The position numbers and the translations under genes are program-made. DNA of 15,720 nt from Polynucleobacter meluiroseus (GTDB taxonomy: Bacteria; Pseudomonadota; Gammaproteobacteria; Burkholderiales; Burkholderiaceae), in contig CALQED020000004.1 in the NCBI GenBank assembly GCA_943329505.2, positions 1-15,720 on the forward strand, read 5' to 3'. This document shows, piece after piece, positions 1 through 6,669 of this stretch. The first letter of the stretch is position 1. Every line of letters begins with the position of its first letter. A model generated the notes under the pieces. That model made no database searches and was not told the origin of the DNA. It saw only the letters and a list, made by a program, of their open reading frames with translations.

Positions 1-267
1 ACGGGAGACTCTGCTAAAAATCGTGCTGAGTTGTTATCGCGCAAAGTGATTGATACTGAGGATGAAAGCGAAAGCGCTCGCTCTATTGAATTAATTTGGC
101 ATTACTGGCGGAGCAGGCCAGGAAATATTCTGATTCCTGGGCATGATTTATCGATGGTCTTGGATGAGCAAGAACAACCATGCTATCAAGGAGAGCGAGA
201 GGCAGCCATCCGAGTTTGGTTTTCTGAAAGCGTTGAGCACTCCGACCTGATTGACTTAACCCATTGA
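1..267 (+). CDS. Metallo-beta-lactamase-fold hydrolase, C-terminal part (5' end outside window)
   Basis: The reading frame is open from base 1 to a TGA at 265-267, so this is the last 88 codons of a longer gene; a TTG at 31 is in frame but need not be a start. The segment ILIPGHD (window-frame residues about 44-50) looks like the final GHD metal-ligand motif of metallo-beta-lactamase-fold hydrolases, including N-acyl-homoserine-lactonase-like members, in which this His binds the second zinc. It is followed by a short acidic helix and a tail without further motifs. The HxHxDH motif that would confirm the family lies upstream of the window. The next gene starts about 40 bp downstream on the same strand, so the two may be cotranscribed. 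The family call rests on one short motif and the substrate cannot be given. Confidence 0.55.
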   Translation, partial: TGDSAKNRAELLSRKVIDTEDESESARSIELIWHYWRSRPGNILIPGHDLSMVLDEQEQPCYQGEREAAIRVWFSESVEHSDLIDLTH

Positions 268-306
268 GTCAACGAACCCTTAATTTTTCAATTGAATGAT
301 GATTTG

Positions 307-1044
307 ATGATGACGATTACTCCAGAACTACTCCATACCATTGCACCTACTGGTAAATTGCGCGCTTCGATTAATTTGGGTAATCCCATTTTGGCTAATA
401 AACATCCTGATACTGCGGAACCCTTTGGCATCTCCATTGATTTAGCGAATGCCTTTGCAAAAAAATTAGGCCTCGAACTAGAATTACTGGTTTTTGATTC
501 TGCTGGAAAGTCTGTAGAAGCAGTGACTCAAGAGAAGGCGGACATTGGCTTTTTTGCGGTCGATCCTTTGCGGGGTGAGGGGATTGCATTTACTGCCCCT
601 TATGTATTAATTGAGGGTGCGTATCTAGTGAAGGATGCCTCACCTATTCAGAGTAATGAAGAAGTAGATGCATCTGGAAATCGAGTAGTTGTTGGGAAGG
701 GTAGTGCTTATGATCTCTTTTTAACAAGAGAAATCAAATCAGCTGAGATTGTGCATGCCCCCACTTCTCCAACAGTGGTCAGTGTATTTTTGGAGGGTGG
801 ATATGAGGTGGCTGCAGGAGTGAGGCAGCAACTCGAGGCAGATGCTTTAAAAACCTCAGGACTGCGCTTGTTGCCCGGACGTTTTATGGTGATTCAGCAA
901 GCTATGGGCTTACCAAAAAATCGCGGTGAGGTCGCATCACGTTTGCTGTGCGAGTATGTTGAAGAAATGAAGGCAAGTGGCTTTATTGCCAATGCTATGC
1001 AAAGACATGGCATTCAGGGTGCGTCTGTAGCGCCCTTAGTCTAG
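307..1044 (+). CDS. Transporter substrate-binding-domain protein (SBP_bac_3 type) lacking a signal peptide
   Basis: The product (245 aa from ATG 307) resembles the periplasmic amino-acid-binding protein fold of ABC transporters: an N-terminal lobe beginning PTGKLRASINLGNP, a FGISIDLANAFAKKLG segment near residues 40-55 and an FTAPYVLIEGAYLV segment near 95-110. A Burkholderiales subfamily with this wording is familiar to me. Unlike normal receptors it begins directly in the domain, with no hydrophobic leader or lipobox, so it is probably cytoplasmic, or the leader has been lost. Start choice is uncertain: ATG 307, ATG 310 and TTG 292 are all in frame and none has a clear Shine-Dalgarno. No ABC permease or ATPase lies nearby. 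The ligand is unknown. It sits 39 bp after the metallo-hydrolase fragment and before a terminator-like hairpin. Confidence 0.8.
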   Translation: MMTITPELLHTIAPTGKLRASINLGNPILANKHPDTAEPFGISIDLANAFAKKLGLELELLVFDSAGKSVEAVTQEKADIGFFAVDPLRGEGIAFTAPYVLIEGAYLVKDASPIQSNEEVDASGNRVVVGKGSAYDLFLTREIKSAEIVHAPTSPTVVSVFLEGGYEVAAGVRQQLEADALKTSGLRLLPGRFMVIQQAMGLPKNRGEVASRLLCEYVEEMKASGFIANAMQRHGIQGASVAPLV

Positions 1045-1049
1045 GGGTT

Positions 1050-1075
1050 ACCTTGTTTTCAAGGTTGAATTTTTT
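1050..1075 (+). terminator. Candidate rho-independent terminator after the binding-protein gene
   Basis: A six-base-pair stem (ACCTTG at 1050-1055, CAAGGT at 1060-1065) closes a TTTT loop. Four bases later comes a run of six T (1070-1075). It starts 5 bp after the stop at 1042-1044 and lies before the thiolase ribosome-binding site. The stem is short, so termination may be partial. Confidence 0.5.
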
Positions 1076-1104
1076 AGTAATAAATCTTAATTAGGTAAGA
1101 AATA

Positions 1105-2307
1105 ATGATGAATGCATATATTTGTGACGCTATTCGAACACCATTTGGTCGATATGGAGGCTCATTAAGCAGTGTACGCACAGATGATTTAGCGGCGATA
1201 CCGATTAAGGCGCTCATGCAGCGCAATCCAAAAGTAGATTGGGCAAAAATTTCAGATGTTATTTATGGCTGTGCAAATCAGGCAGGGGAAGACAATCGCA
1301 ACGTAGCCCGTATGGCTGCTTTATTGGCAGGCTTGCCCTTAGAAGTGTCGGGAGTGACCTTAAATCGTCTTTGCGGTTCTGGGTTAGATGCCGTAGGTTC
1401 TGCTGCTCGGGCTATTAAATCTGGGGAAGCTGGCTTAATGATTGCAGGAGGCGTTGAGAGCATGAGTCGCGCTCCATTTGTAATGCCTAAAGCAGAAAGC
1501 GCCTTTAGTCGGAGCAATGCCGTATATGACACTACTATTGGATGGCGTTTCGTTAATAAATTAATGAAAGAGGCGTATGGGGTAGATAGCATGCCCGAAA
1601 CAGCAGAAAATGTCGCTGTAGATTACAAAATCGAACGTGAAGCGCAAGACTTGATGGCTTTGCGTAGCCAGAAAAATGCGATGGCAGCGATTCAAGCGGG
1701 CCATTTTGTAAGAGAGATTTGTCCGGTAGTCATTCCGCAGAAAAAAGGTGACCCTATTGTCGTGAGCCAAGATGAACATCCTCGCGAAACTACCATCGAA
1801 TCACTGACTAAACTTAAGGGAGTAGTGCGCCCTGATGGAAGTGTTACTGCAGGTAATGCTAGTGGCGTGAATGATGGAGCTTGCGCTCTATTGTTGGCTG
1901 ACGATGCCAATGCCACTCGGTATGATTTGATACCAAAAGTGCGAGTAGTGGGTATGGCTACTGCTGGAGTTCCTCCCCGTGTCATGGGCATTGGTCCTGC
2001 ACCAGCTACTGAAAAAGTGTTGCAACAAACCAATCTAACGCTTGATCAAATGGATGTGATTGAGTTGAATGAGGCATTTGCTGCACAAGGTTTGGCAGTC
2101 ATGCGAATGCTAGGTCTTCAAGATGATGATGCCCGCGTAAATGCCTGGGGCGGGGCGATTGCATTAGGTCATCCTTTAGGTGCTTCAGGTGCACGGCTGG
2201 TAACTACGGCGATGAACCGATTACACGCCAGCAATGGACGTTATGCTTTGTGCACAATGTGTATCGGCGTTGGCCAAGGCATTGCTTTAATTATTGAGCG
2301 AGTCTAA
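1105..2307 (+). CDS. pcaF: Beta-ketoadipyl-CoA thiolase / acetyl-CoA acyltransferase
   Basis: This is a 400-residue thiolase, the usual length of PcaF/PaaJ enzymes. PcaF cleaves 3-oxoadipyl-CoA with CoA to succinyl-CoA and acetyl-CoA, the last step of the beta-ketoadipate pathway; related thiolases act on acetoacetyl-CoA. All catalytic parts are visible: nucleophile Cys90 in NRLCGSG, the ELNEAFAAQG loop, His356 in GGAIALGHPLG and acid/base Cys386 in CTMCIGVGQG. Segments such as GCANQAGEDNRNVARMA, GGVESMSRAPFVM, DTTIGWRF and MPETAENVA match the PcaF subgroup better than biosynthetic PhaA/AtoB enzymes, from memory of the family. ATG 1105 is chosen because AGGTAAG at 1094-1100 lies at good spacing; ATG 1108 is possible. 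No pca, paa or CoA-transferase gene is in the window, so the in vivo 3-oxoacyl-CoA substrate is open. Confidence 0.87.
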   Translation: MMNAYICDAIRTPFGRYGGSLSSVRTDDLAAIPIKALMQRNPKVDWAKISDVIYGCANQAGEDNRNVARMAALLAGLPLEVSGVTLNRLCGSGLDAVGSAARAIKSGEAGLMIAGGVESMSRAPFVMPKAESAFSRSNAVYDTTIGWRFVNKLMKEAYGVDSMPETAENVAVDYKIEREAQDLMALRSQKNAMAAIQAGHFVREICPVVIPQKKGDPIVVSQDEHPRETTIESLTKLKGVVRPDGSVTAGNASGVNDGACALLLADDANATRYDLIPKVRVVGMATAGVPPRVMGIGPAPATEKVLQQTNLTLDQMDVIELNEAFAAQGLAVMRMLGLQDDDARVNAWGGAIALGHPLGASGARLVTTAMNRLHASNGRYALCTMCIGVGQGIALIIERV

Positions 2308-2328
2308 AAACAGCAATCAATAGCAGTT

Positions 2329-3678
2329 CTATTTTGGCTGGAATTCATCTGGTGCCCCCGGGGGAATCGGTGGGTGTTCTTTCAATGAGTTTTGGAAATT
2401 AATGACCATCTTACGAATGGGGCCCCTCACCCATCCTTGGGTAGTATTGACATCCGATTCTTCTTTTGGATCTTGAACAATGTTAAATAAGTAGGGGGTT
2501 TCAAGATGGTTAGCTCCAGCATTCGGCTCGACCTCCCAAACAAAATGCATTTTCCAGTCTCGCCATTTCGCTGCTCTGAGTTCTGTTTTAATAAAGTACA
2601 CGAAACCTTCACGATTCGATTTCTCTTGCTTACCTAAAAGAAATTGACTTTGATCAAGTCCATCAATCACTCGATCTTTTGGAGTCTCTAGGTTAGCAAT
2701 TTGTGCAAGCGTTGGAAATAAATCCACCACATGGACCATCTCATTAGTGACTTTTCCAGCGGGGATTTTATTAGGCCAGCGAATAATCAGAGGCACTCTT
2801 AATGCACCTTCCATGGCGGTATGGTAAGTCCCCGTCCACATCCCCGCACTTCCTCTCCAGGGCCTGCGATATTCAGGACCATTGTCACTAGCAAATATGA
2901 ATACGGTATTGTCTGTCAAATGATTTTGATCAATGGCATCGATGATTTGCCCTACTCTGGCATCCATTTCTATTAGCGAGTCAGCAAAATCTCCCTGTTT
3001 AGAGATGCCCTCGAAATCGCGGTGTGGCAGAGTTGGGAAATGTAATTGCGTTAAAGGGACATATAGAAAGAATGGTTTTTTATTAGCATTGCGCTGGATA
3101 AATTCGCAGCTACGTTCTGTGAGAACTGCATCAATCTTGCGTCGCATCTCTAAATCGTATAGCTCTTTTTTCTCTGCTGGCTTTCCCTTGATACCTTCCA
3201 TGACATAAGGCGGCTCAACAATAGACTCGTCATACCCAATGGCATCAAAAAACATACTCTCGTTAGTGGTTCTTGGAATGCCATACCATTCATCAAATCC
3301 CTTATCTTTTGGATATCTGCCTTCTTTATCACCAAGATGCCATTTGCCATACATGGCAGTTACATAGCCCGCCTCTGAAAATAATTCAGCGATGGTCTTT
3401 TCCCAGGGAATAATTCCTTGCGGTAGGCCAGCAGGAACCGATTGAATAGCACCCGTTCTAATTGGATGTCTACCTGTCATGAGTGCCGAGCGAGTGGGTA
3501 CGCAGTCACTTTCAACATTGAAATTCAAAAAACGCGTCCCCTCAAGAGCAAGAGCATCAATGCGAGGGGTAGGCGCTCCACGAATGGCGCCACCGCCGTA
3601 GCAACCTAACTCCCCCCAGCCAAGGTTATCTGCCAGTATTAAAACTACATTGGGCTGGGTATTGTTTTGTGTATTCAT
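2329..3678 (-). CDS. Type I sulfatase (arylsulfatase family), no signal peptide
   Basis: A 449-residue alkaline-phosphatase-fold sulfatase that hydrolyses sulfate esters to alcohol or phenol plus sulfate. Residue Cys59 in CVPTRSALMTGR fits the CxPxR signature whose cysteine is oxidised to formylglycine. Also visible are the N-terminal metal segment (Asp17-Asn18), GKWHLG (Lys112, His114), His213, and Asp265-Asn266 of ASDNG, all expected active-site elements. The N-terminal pair is Asp-Asn where many sulfatases have Asp-Asp. No signal peptide is seen, so it is probably cytoplasmic; Pseudomonas aeruginosa AtsA also lacks one. ATG 3678 is preferred over an in-frame TTG at 3690; neither has a strong ribosome-binding site. 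It starts 22 bp after the Bug receptor gene, so the pair is probably one transcript. No formylglycine-generating-enzyme gene is in the window. The 3' end faces the thiolase gene with a 21-bp gap. Substrate unknown. Confidence 0.88.
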   Translation of the reverse strand: MNTQNNTQPNVVLILADNLGWGELGCYGGGAIRGAPTPRIDALALEGTRFLNFNVESDCVPTRSALMTGRHPIRTGAIQSVPAGLPQGIIPWEKTIAELFSEAGYVTAMYGKWHLGDKEGRYPKDKGFDEWYGIPRTTNESMFFDAIGYDESIVEPPYVMEGIKGKPAEKKELYDLEMRRKIDAVLTERSCEFIQRNANKKPFFLYVPLTQLHFPTLPHRDFEGISKQGDFADSLIEMDARVGQIIDAIDQNHLTDNTVFIFASDNGPEYRRPWRGSAGMWTGTYHTAMEGALRVPLIIRWPNKIPAGKVTNEMVHVVDLFPTLAQIANLETPKDRVIDGLDQSQFLLGKQEKSNREGFVYFIKTELRAAKWRDWKMHFVWEVEPNAGANHLETPYLFNIVQDPKEESDVNTTQGWVRGPIRKMVINFQNSLKEHPPIPPGAPDEFQPK

Positions 3679-3700
3679 GAATGTGTTCAATCGGTAATTT

Positions 3701-4672
3701 TTAATCTATCGGTATTTGAAGGACTTTATTTAATTCTGACCAACGCTGTACTGAAGCCTTCAAAAATACTTCAAATTCACTTGCGGGCATCGGTCTTGCA
3801 GTCAATCCAGCATCTAATAATTTCGCTTTAATTTCAGGCTTTTCTAAAACTGCCCCAATTTCCTTGGACATTTTATTGAGAATGATGGGGTTTAAGTTTT
3901 TAGGTGTAACCACACCTACCCATTGATTGATCACCATGTCTTTGAAACCTAATTCACTTAGTGTTGGTACGCTTGGCGCAGAGACATTTCGTTGGGCGCT
4001 AGTAATGGCCAGGATTCTGATGCCACCTTTCTTTTGTTGAGAAAGTAGGGGTGCAAAACCCAGCACTGCCGCTGGCGTGGTCCCGCCTGTCAAGTCAATA
4101 ATTGCCTGACCTCCGCCCTTGTAGGGCACATGAATCCATTTGAAATTCCCAGACTTTGCTAGCCATTCACCAATGTAATGTTGATTTGTCCCCTGTCCAG
4201 AGGTCCCGTAAGAGATTGTGTCAGATTTACTTTTTGCTGCATTAATAAGGTCGGATAAAGTTTGGTAGGGTGCTTGGCCAGATACTGCAATACCAATGGG
4301 CTGTTCGCCTAGTAAAGAAACGCCAATCAAATCCCTGCCCAATCTCCAGCTCAGAGATTCTTTTGTGGCACTCATGATGGCGATACTGTCGGAGGCAATC
4401 GCAAAAGTATATCCATCTGGAGCGGCAGTTGCGGCCGCTTGCATGCCAATAGCTCCGGAAGCTCCAGGCCTGTTTTCAACAATAATCGATTGGTTTAAGG
4501 CTTTACTGAGTTCTAAGGCAATCAACCTGGTGACGATATCATTTGTTCCGCCAGCTGCCTGAGGGACAATGATTCGAATGGGGCGCTCTTTAGGCCATTC
4601 TTCAGCCCAAGAATGATTGCTAGAAAGAAGGCAGATTAGTAAGGTGAAGCACGAAGCGATATATTTTTTCAC
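3701..4672 (-). CDS. Bug/TctC-family tripartite-tricarboxylate-type solute receptor (upstream of sulfatase)
   Basis: A periplasmic solute-binding protein of 323 residues, the usual length for the Bug (TctC) family, whose members bind carboxylates and other small anions. A signal peptide covers residues 1-23 (KK, hydrophobic core, cut after HSWA). Family motifs follow in order: RPIRIIVPQAAGGTNDIVTR (about 30-49), VENRPGASGAIG (65-76) and APDGYT (84-89). The start is GTG at 4672, supported by AAAGG six bases upstream and by the signal peptide it creates; an ATG slightly upstream is out of frame. The gene leads the minus-strand pair with the sulfatase, suggesting that the captured ligand may be a sulfated or sulfate-linked carboxylate, which is inference. 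No TctA/TctB membrane genes are in the window. A 7-bp tandem repeat lies immediately upstream. Confidence 0.9.
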   Translation of the reverse strand: MKKYIASCFTLLICLLSSNHSWAEEWPKERPIRIIVPQAAGGTNDIVTRLIALELSKALNQSIIVENRPGASGAIGMQAAATAAPDGYTFAIASDSIAIMSATKESLSWRLGRDLIGVSLLGEQPIGIAVSGQAPYQTLSDLINAAKSKSDTISYGTSGQGTNQHYIGEWLAKSGNFKWIHVPYKGGGQAIIDLTGGTTPAAVLGFAPLLSQQKKGGIRILAITSAQRNVSAPSVPTLSELGFKDMVINQWVGVVTPKNLNPIILNKMSKEIGAVLEKPEIKAKLLDAGLTARPMPASEFEVFLKASVQRWSELNKVLQIPID

Positions 4673-4687
4673 TCATTACCTTTGCTG

Positions 4688-4715
4688 TTAATCATTAATC
4701 ATTAATCATTAATCA
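4688..4715 (+). repeat. Four perfect tandem copies of a 7-bp unit (TTAATCA) in the 5' region of the Bug gene
   Basis: TTAATCA is repeated four times without mismatch, ending against TTTTG. Read on the minus strand, in the direction of the Bug gene, the unit is TGATTAA and the array ends about 15 bases before the GTG start, just ahead of its ribosome-binding site. Each unit contains an A/T-rich hexamer resembling a -10 box, so the array may overlap promoter or leader. Confidence 0.9.
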
Positions 4716-5150
4716 TTTTGTCTGCTAACTGCACAAAATTTAGTTTAATTTGACCTTAGAGAAATTAACCAGCTCTTTCCATCTTAAGGTTTCGGATTTT
4801 AAATATGCAACAGCGCTCATAGGGGTTGATAGAACTTTATTAATTGCTTTGATTAGATTTGTGTAATGAATTCTTGAATTGTTAGGTTGACTAAAGAATA
4901 TAGCTAAATCCTCACCCTGTTAAGCCGAATCAGTACATCATGGGGTAAACCATAAGCGCTTTTCTATAGATACATTTATCTAAATCCCCACTTATCCTAA
5001 CTAGTGAATTCAGTTTTACTGTGAATGGTGGTTCTGGCGTGGTTCATCATTTAAATAAGCTGGTTTGGTAAGCAGTATTGAGTTACTGAGTTAATTTAGC
5101 GTACATATTTTTGGTATTTAGCCGCTAGAGACTTTTAGGCTGGTAAGACC
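4716..5150. other. Long intergenic region between divergent transcription units
   Basis: With its flanks this is part of a 562-bp stretch (4673-5234) without a recognisable gene. It is A/T rich, with stops in all frames and no convincing coding remnant. Two close direct repeats are visible: GTGGTTC at 5028-5034 and 5039-5045 (11-bp period), and TGAGTTA at 5079-5085 and 5087-5093 (8-bp period). These could be regulator sites, but no regulator gene is in the window. No tRNA-like fold or IS end was seen. Confidence 0.5.
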
Positions 5151-5155
5151 CTTAT

Positions 5156-5186
5156 TTGCAGGCTGGGAGGCATTACTAAATATAAT
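5156..5186 (+). promoter_or_regulatory. Candidate sigma70 promoter for the central operon
   Basis: A perfect TATAAT lies at 5181-5186. The best upstream match is TTGCAG at 5156-5161, a weak -35 at a long 19-base spacing. Transcription would begin near 5193, giving a leader of about 40 bases before the ATG at 5235. The -10 is convincing; the -35 is not, so an activator may be needed. Confidence 0.4.
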
Positions 5187-5234
5187 GTTTGGGGTAACAT
5201 CAATTCATTGAAAACGATTAAGGAGCCATTGGAT

Positions 5235-5735
5235 ATGAGTCATACATTAGAGCAATTTGCAAGCCAATGCCACGGTTTTCTGAAGAGTAGTCCTGGGCCT
5301 ACTGGGCGTCAAAAAGTCGCCGAAGCCTTACAACAGATTTTGCTGGATGAAAGCTTTATTGCAAAGTATCTACCTCCCAGCACTGGCGAGCGCGAAGTGA
5401 TTTATCAAGATCCTGAAATGGGGTTCTGTATTGTGGTCCATCATTACCTTGGTCCAAAAAGTTCTGATCCACATGATCATGCCCATTCATGGGCCATCTA
5501 TGGGCAGGTGCGCGGTAGGACTGAAATGCGAGACTATCAAAAAATGGAAGATGCGAGTGCCGACAAACCAGGCAAAGTAAAAGTGACCCGATCTTATGCG
5601 CTCACTCCTGGCGTTGCTCACGTATACAACGAAGGAGACATACATGCGCCTGAGCGTAAAGACTCCACAAGTCTGATTCGCATTGAAGGCACAGATATGT
5701 CAAAGGTAAAGCGCTTTAAATTTGAGGTGGTATAG
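5235..5735 (+). CDS. Cupin-fold metalloprotein resembling the cysteine/thiol dioxygenase family
   Basis: A 166-residue single-domain protein. The segment DPHDHAHSWAIYGQVRG with Glu97 fits cupin motif 1 of cysteine-dioxygenase-like proteins (metal ligands His80 and His82), and His137 in GDIHAP is the likely third ligand from motif 2. Thiol dioxygenases of this fold use Fe(II) to oxidise cysteine, 3-mercaptopropionate or mercaptosuccinate to sulfinates; the exact substrate here cannot be told. No signal peptide is present. ATG 5235 is chosen because AAGGAG at 5220-5225 lies nine bases upstream; an in-frame TTG at 5208 has no ribosome-binding site. It is the first gene of the central operon, 64 bp ahead of the TauD-like gene. 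A non-catalytic or sugar/organic-acid cupin role is possible, but the HxH/E/H set looks complete. Confidence 0.65.
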   Translation: MSHTLEQFASQCHGFLKSSPGPTGRQKVAEALQQILLDESFIAKYLPPSTGEREVIYQDPEMGFCIVVHHYLGPKSSDPHDHAHSWAIYGQVRGRTEMRDYQKMEDASADKPGKVKVTRSYALTPGVAHVYNEGDIHAPERKDSTSLIRIEGTDMSKVKRFKFEVV

Positions 5736-5743
5736 AACTGGCC

Positions 5744-5761
5744 AATTACTTTAGTAATTTT
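5744..5761 (+). terminator. Weak A/T-rich hairpin between cupin and TauD-like genes
   Basis: AATTAC (5744-5749) and GTAATT (5754-5759) form a six-pair stem with loop TTTA, followed by only two T. It lies 8 bp after the cupin stop. At most a partial terminator or a processing site within the operon. Confidence 0.25.
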
Positions 5762-5799
5762 AAAATGATAAAACTCTCAAATCAGAGAAGGAGATAAGA

Positions 5800-6663
5800 A
5801 TGGCTAAATTAAAAATTCAAAAATTAGCAGATGCATTGGGTGCAGAGGTATCGGGTGTAGATGTTTCAAAACCGATTGCTAAAGAAGATCTTATGCAAAT
5901 AATGGATGCCTGGAAAGAGCATTTGGTTTTGAGATTTAGGGGGCAAGAACTCACCGATCCACAGTTACTTCAGGTTAGTCGTAATTTTGGAGAGATAGAT
6001 CCTCCGGGTCCAAATTCGTATGGAAAACCTTTTCTTGCAGATTTTCCAGATATCAATGTGATTTCCAATATTAAAGTTGGAGATCAGGCGCTTGGGGGCT
6101 TAGGTGATGGCGAGGCTATTTGGCATGCTGATATGACTTATATTGATACTCCACCCAAAGCATCCTTCTTGCATGCTTTAGAAATACCGCCCACTGGTGG
6201 CAATACTGAATGGTGCAATATGTACATTGCATATGAGGCCCTGCCTACCCATTTAAAGAATGAGATTCGAGGTCTCAAAGCGATTCATGACGCTACTTAC
6301 AATAGTGCCGGCATGATTCGCAAAGGCATGAAGGATGTTCAGGATCCACGAGAAGCTCCGGGCGCACATCATCCCTTGATTTCAAGGCACCCCGAATCCG
6401 GTTTGCCATGTTTGTTTTTAGGTAGACGTCGTAATAGTTACATATTAGGGCTGGATTTGGATGCTAGCAACCAATTGCTCGATGAGTTATGGGCACATAT
6501 TGATAATCCAGAATTTACATTTACCCAAGTTTGGCAGTTGTATGATTTGATTCTTTGGGACAACCGCTGTACATTGCATCGGCGTGATAGTTTTGATCCT
6601 CAAGCCAGACGCCTCATGCATCGCACCCAAATCAAAGGCAGTCCCGTCATTCCATTTGAATAA
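5800..6663 (+). CDS. TauD/TfdA-family 2-oxoglutarate-dependent dioxygenase
   Basis: A 287-residue Fe(II)/2-oxoglutarate dioxygenase of the TauD/TfdA family, close to the length of E. coli TauD. The facial triad is intact: His109 and Asp111 in WHADMTY and His260 in CTLHRRDSF. Arg271, eleven residues after the last His, is placed to bind the 2-oxoglutarate carboxylate, and Thr136 in GGNTEW matches the TauD threonine. The N-terminal LGAEVSGVDVSKPI segment is a family hallmark. Members hydroxylate a carbon next to sulfonate, sulfate or ether oxygen, so the product breaks down and releases sulfite, sulfate or a phenol. The cytosolic location and the thiol-dioxygenase-like, rhodanese and sulfatase neighbours favour an organosulfur substrate, but this is inference. 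AAGGAG at 5788-5793, six bases before the ATG, is a strong ribosome-binding site. Confidence 0.9.
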   Translation: MAKLKIQKLADALGAEVSGVDVSKPIAKEDLMQIMDAWKEHLVLRFRGQELTDPQLLQVSRNFGEIDPPGPNSYGKPFLADFPDINVISNIKVGDQALGGLGDGEAIWHADMTYIDTPPKASFLHALEIPPTGGNTEWCNMYIAYEALPTHLKNEIRGLKAIHDATYNSAGMIRKGMKDVQDPREAPGAHHPLISRHPESGLPCLFLGRRRNSYILGLDLDASNQLLDELWAHIDNPEFTFTQVWQLYDLILWDNRCTLHRRDSFDPQARRLMHRTQIKGSPVIPFE

Positions 6664-6669
6664 GATAAT

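Noticed and set aside
4688..4715. Heptad array as a CRISPR or phage attachment site
   Set aside because: Units abut without spacers, are only 7 bp, and no integrase or cas gene is present.
5208..5234. TTG start extending the cupin by nine codons
   Set aside because: AAGGAG at 5220-5225 falls inside the extension and is correctly spaced for ATG 5235.
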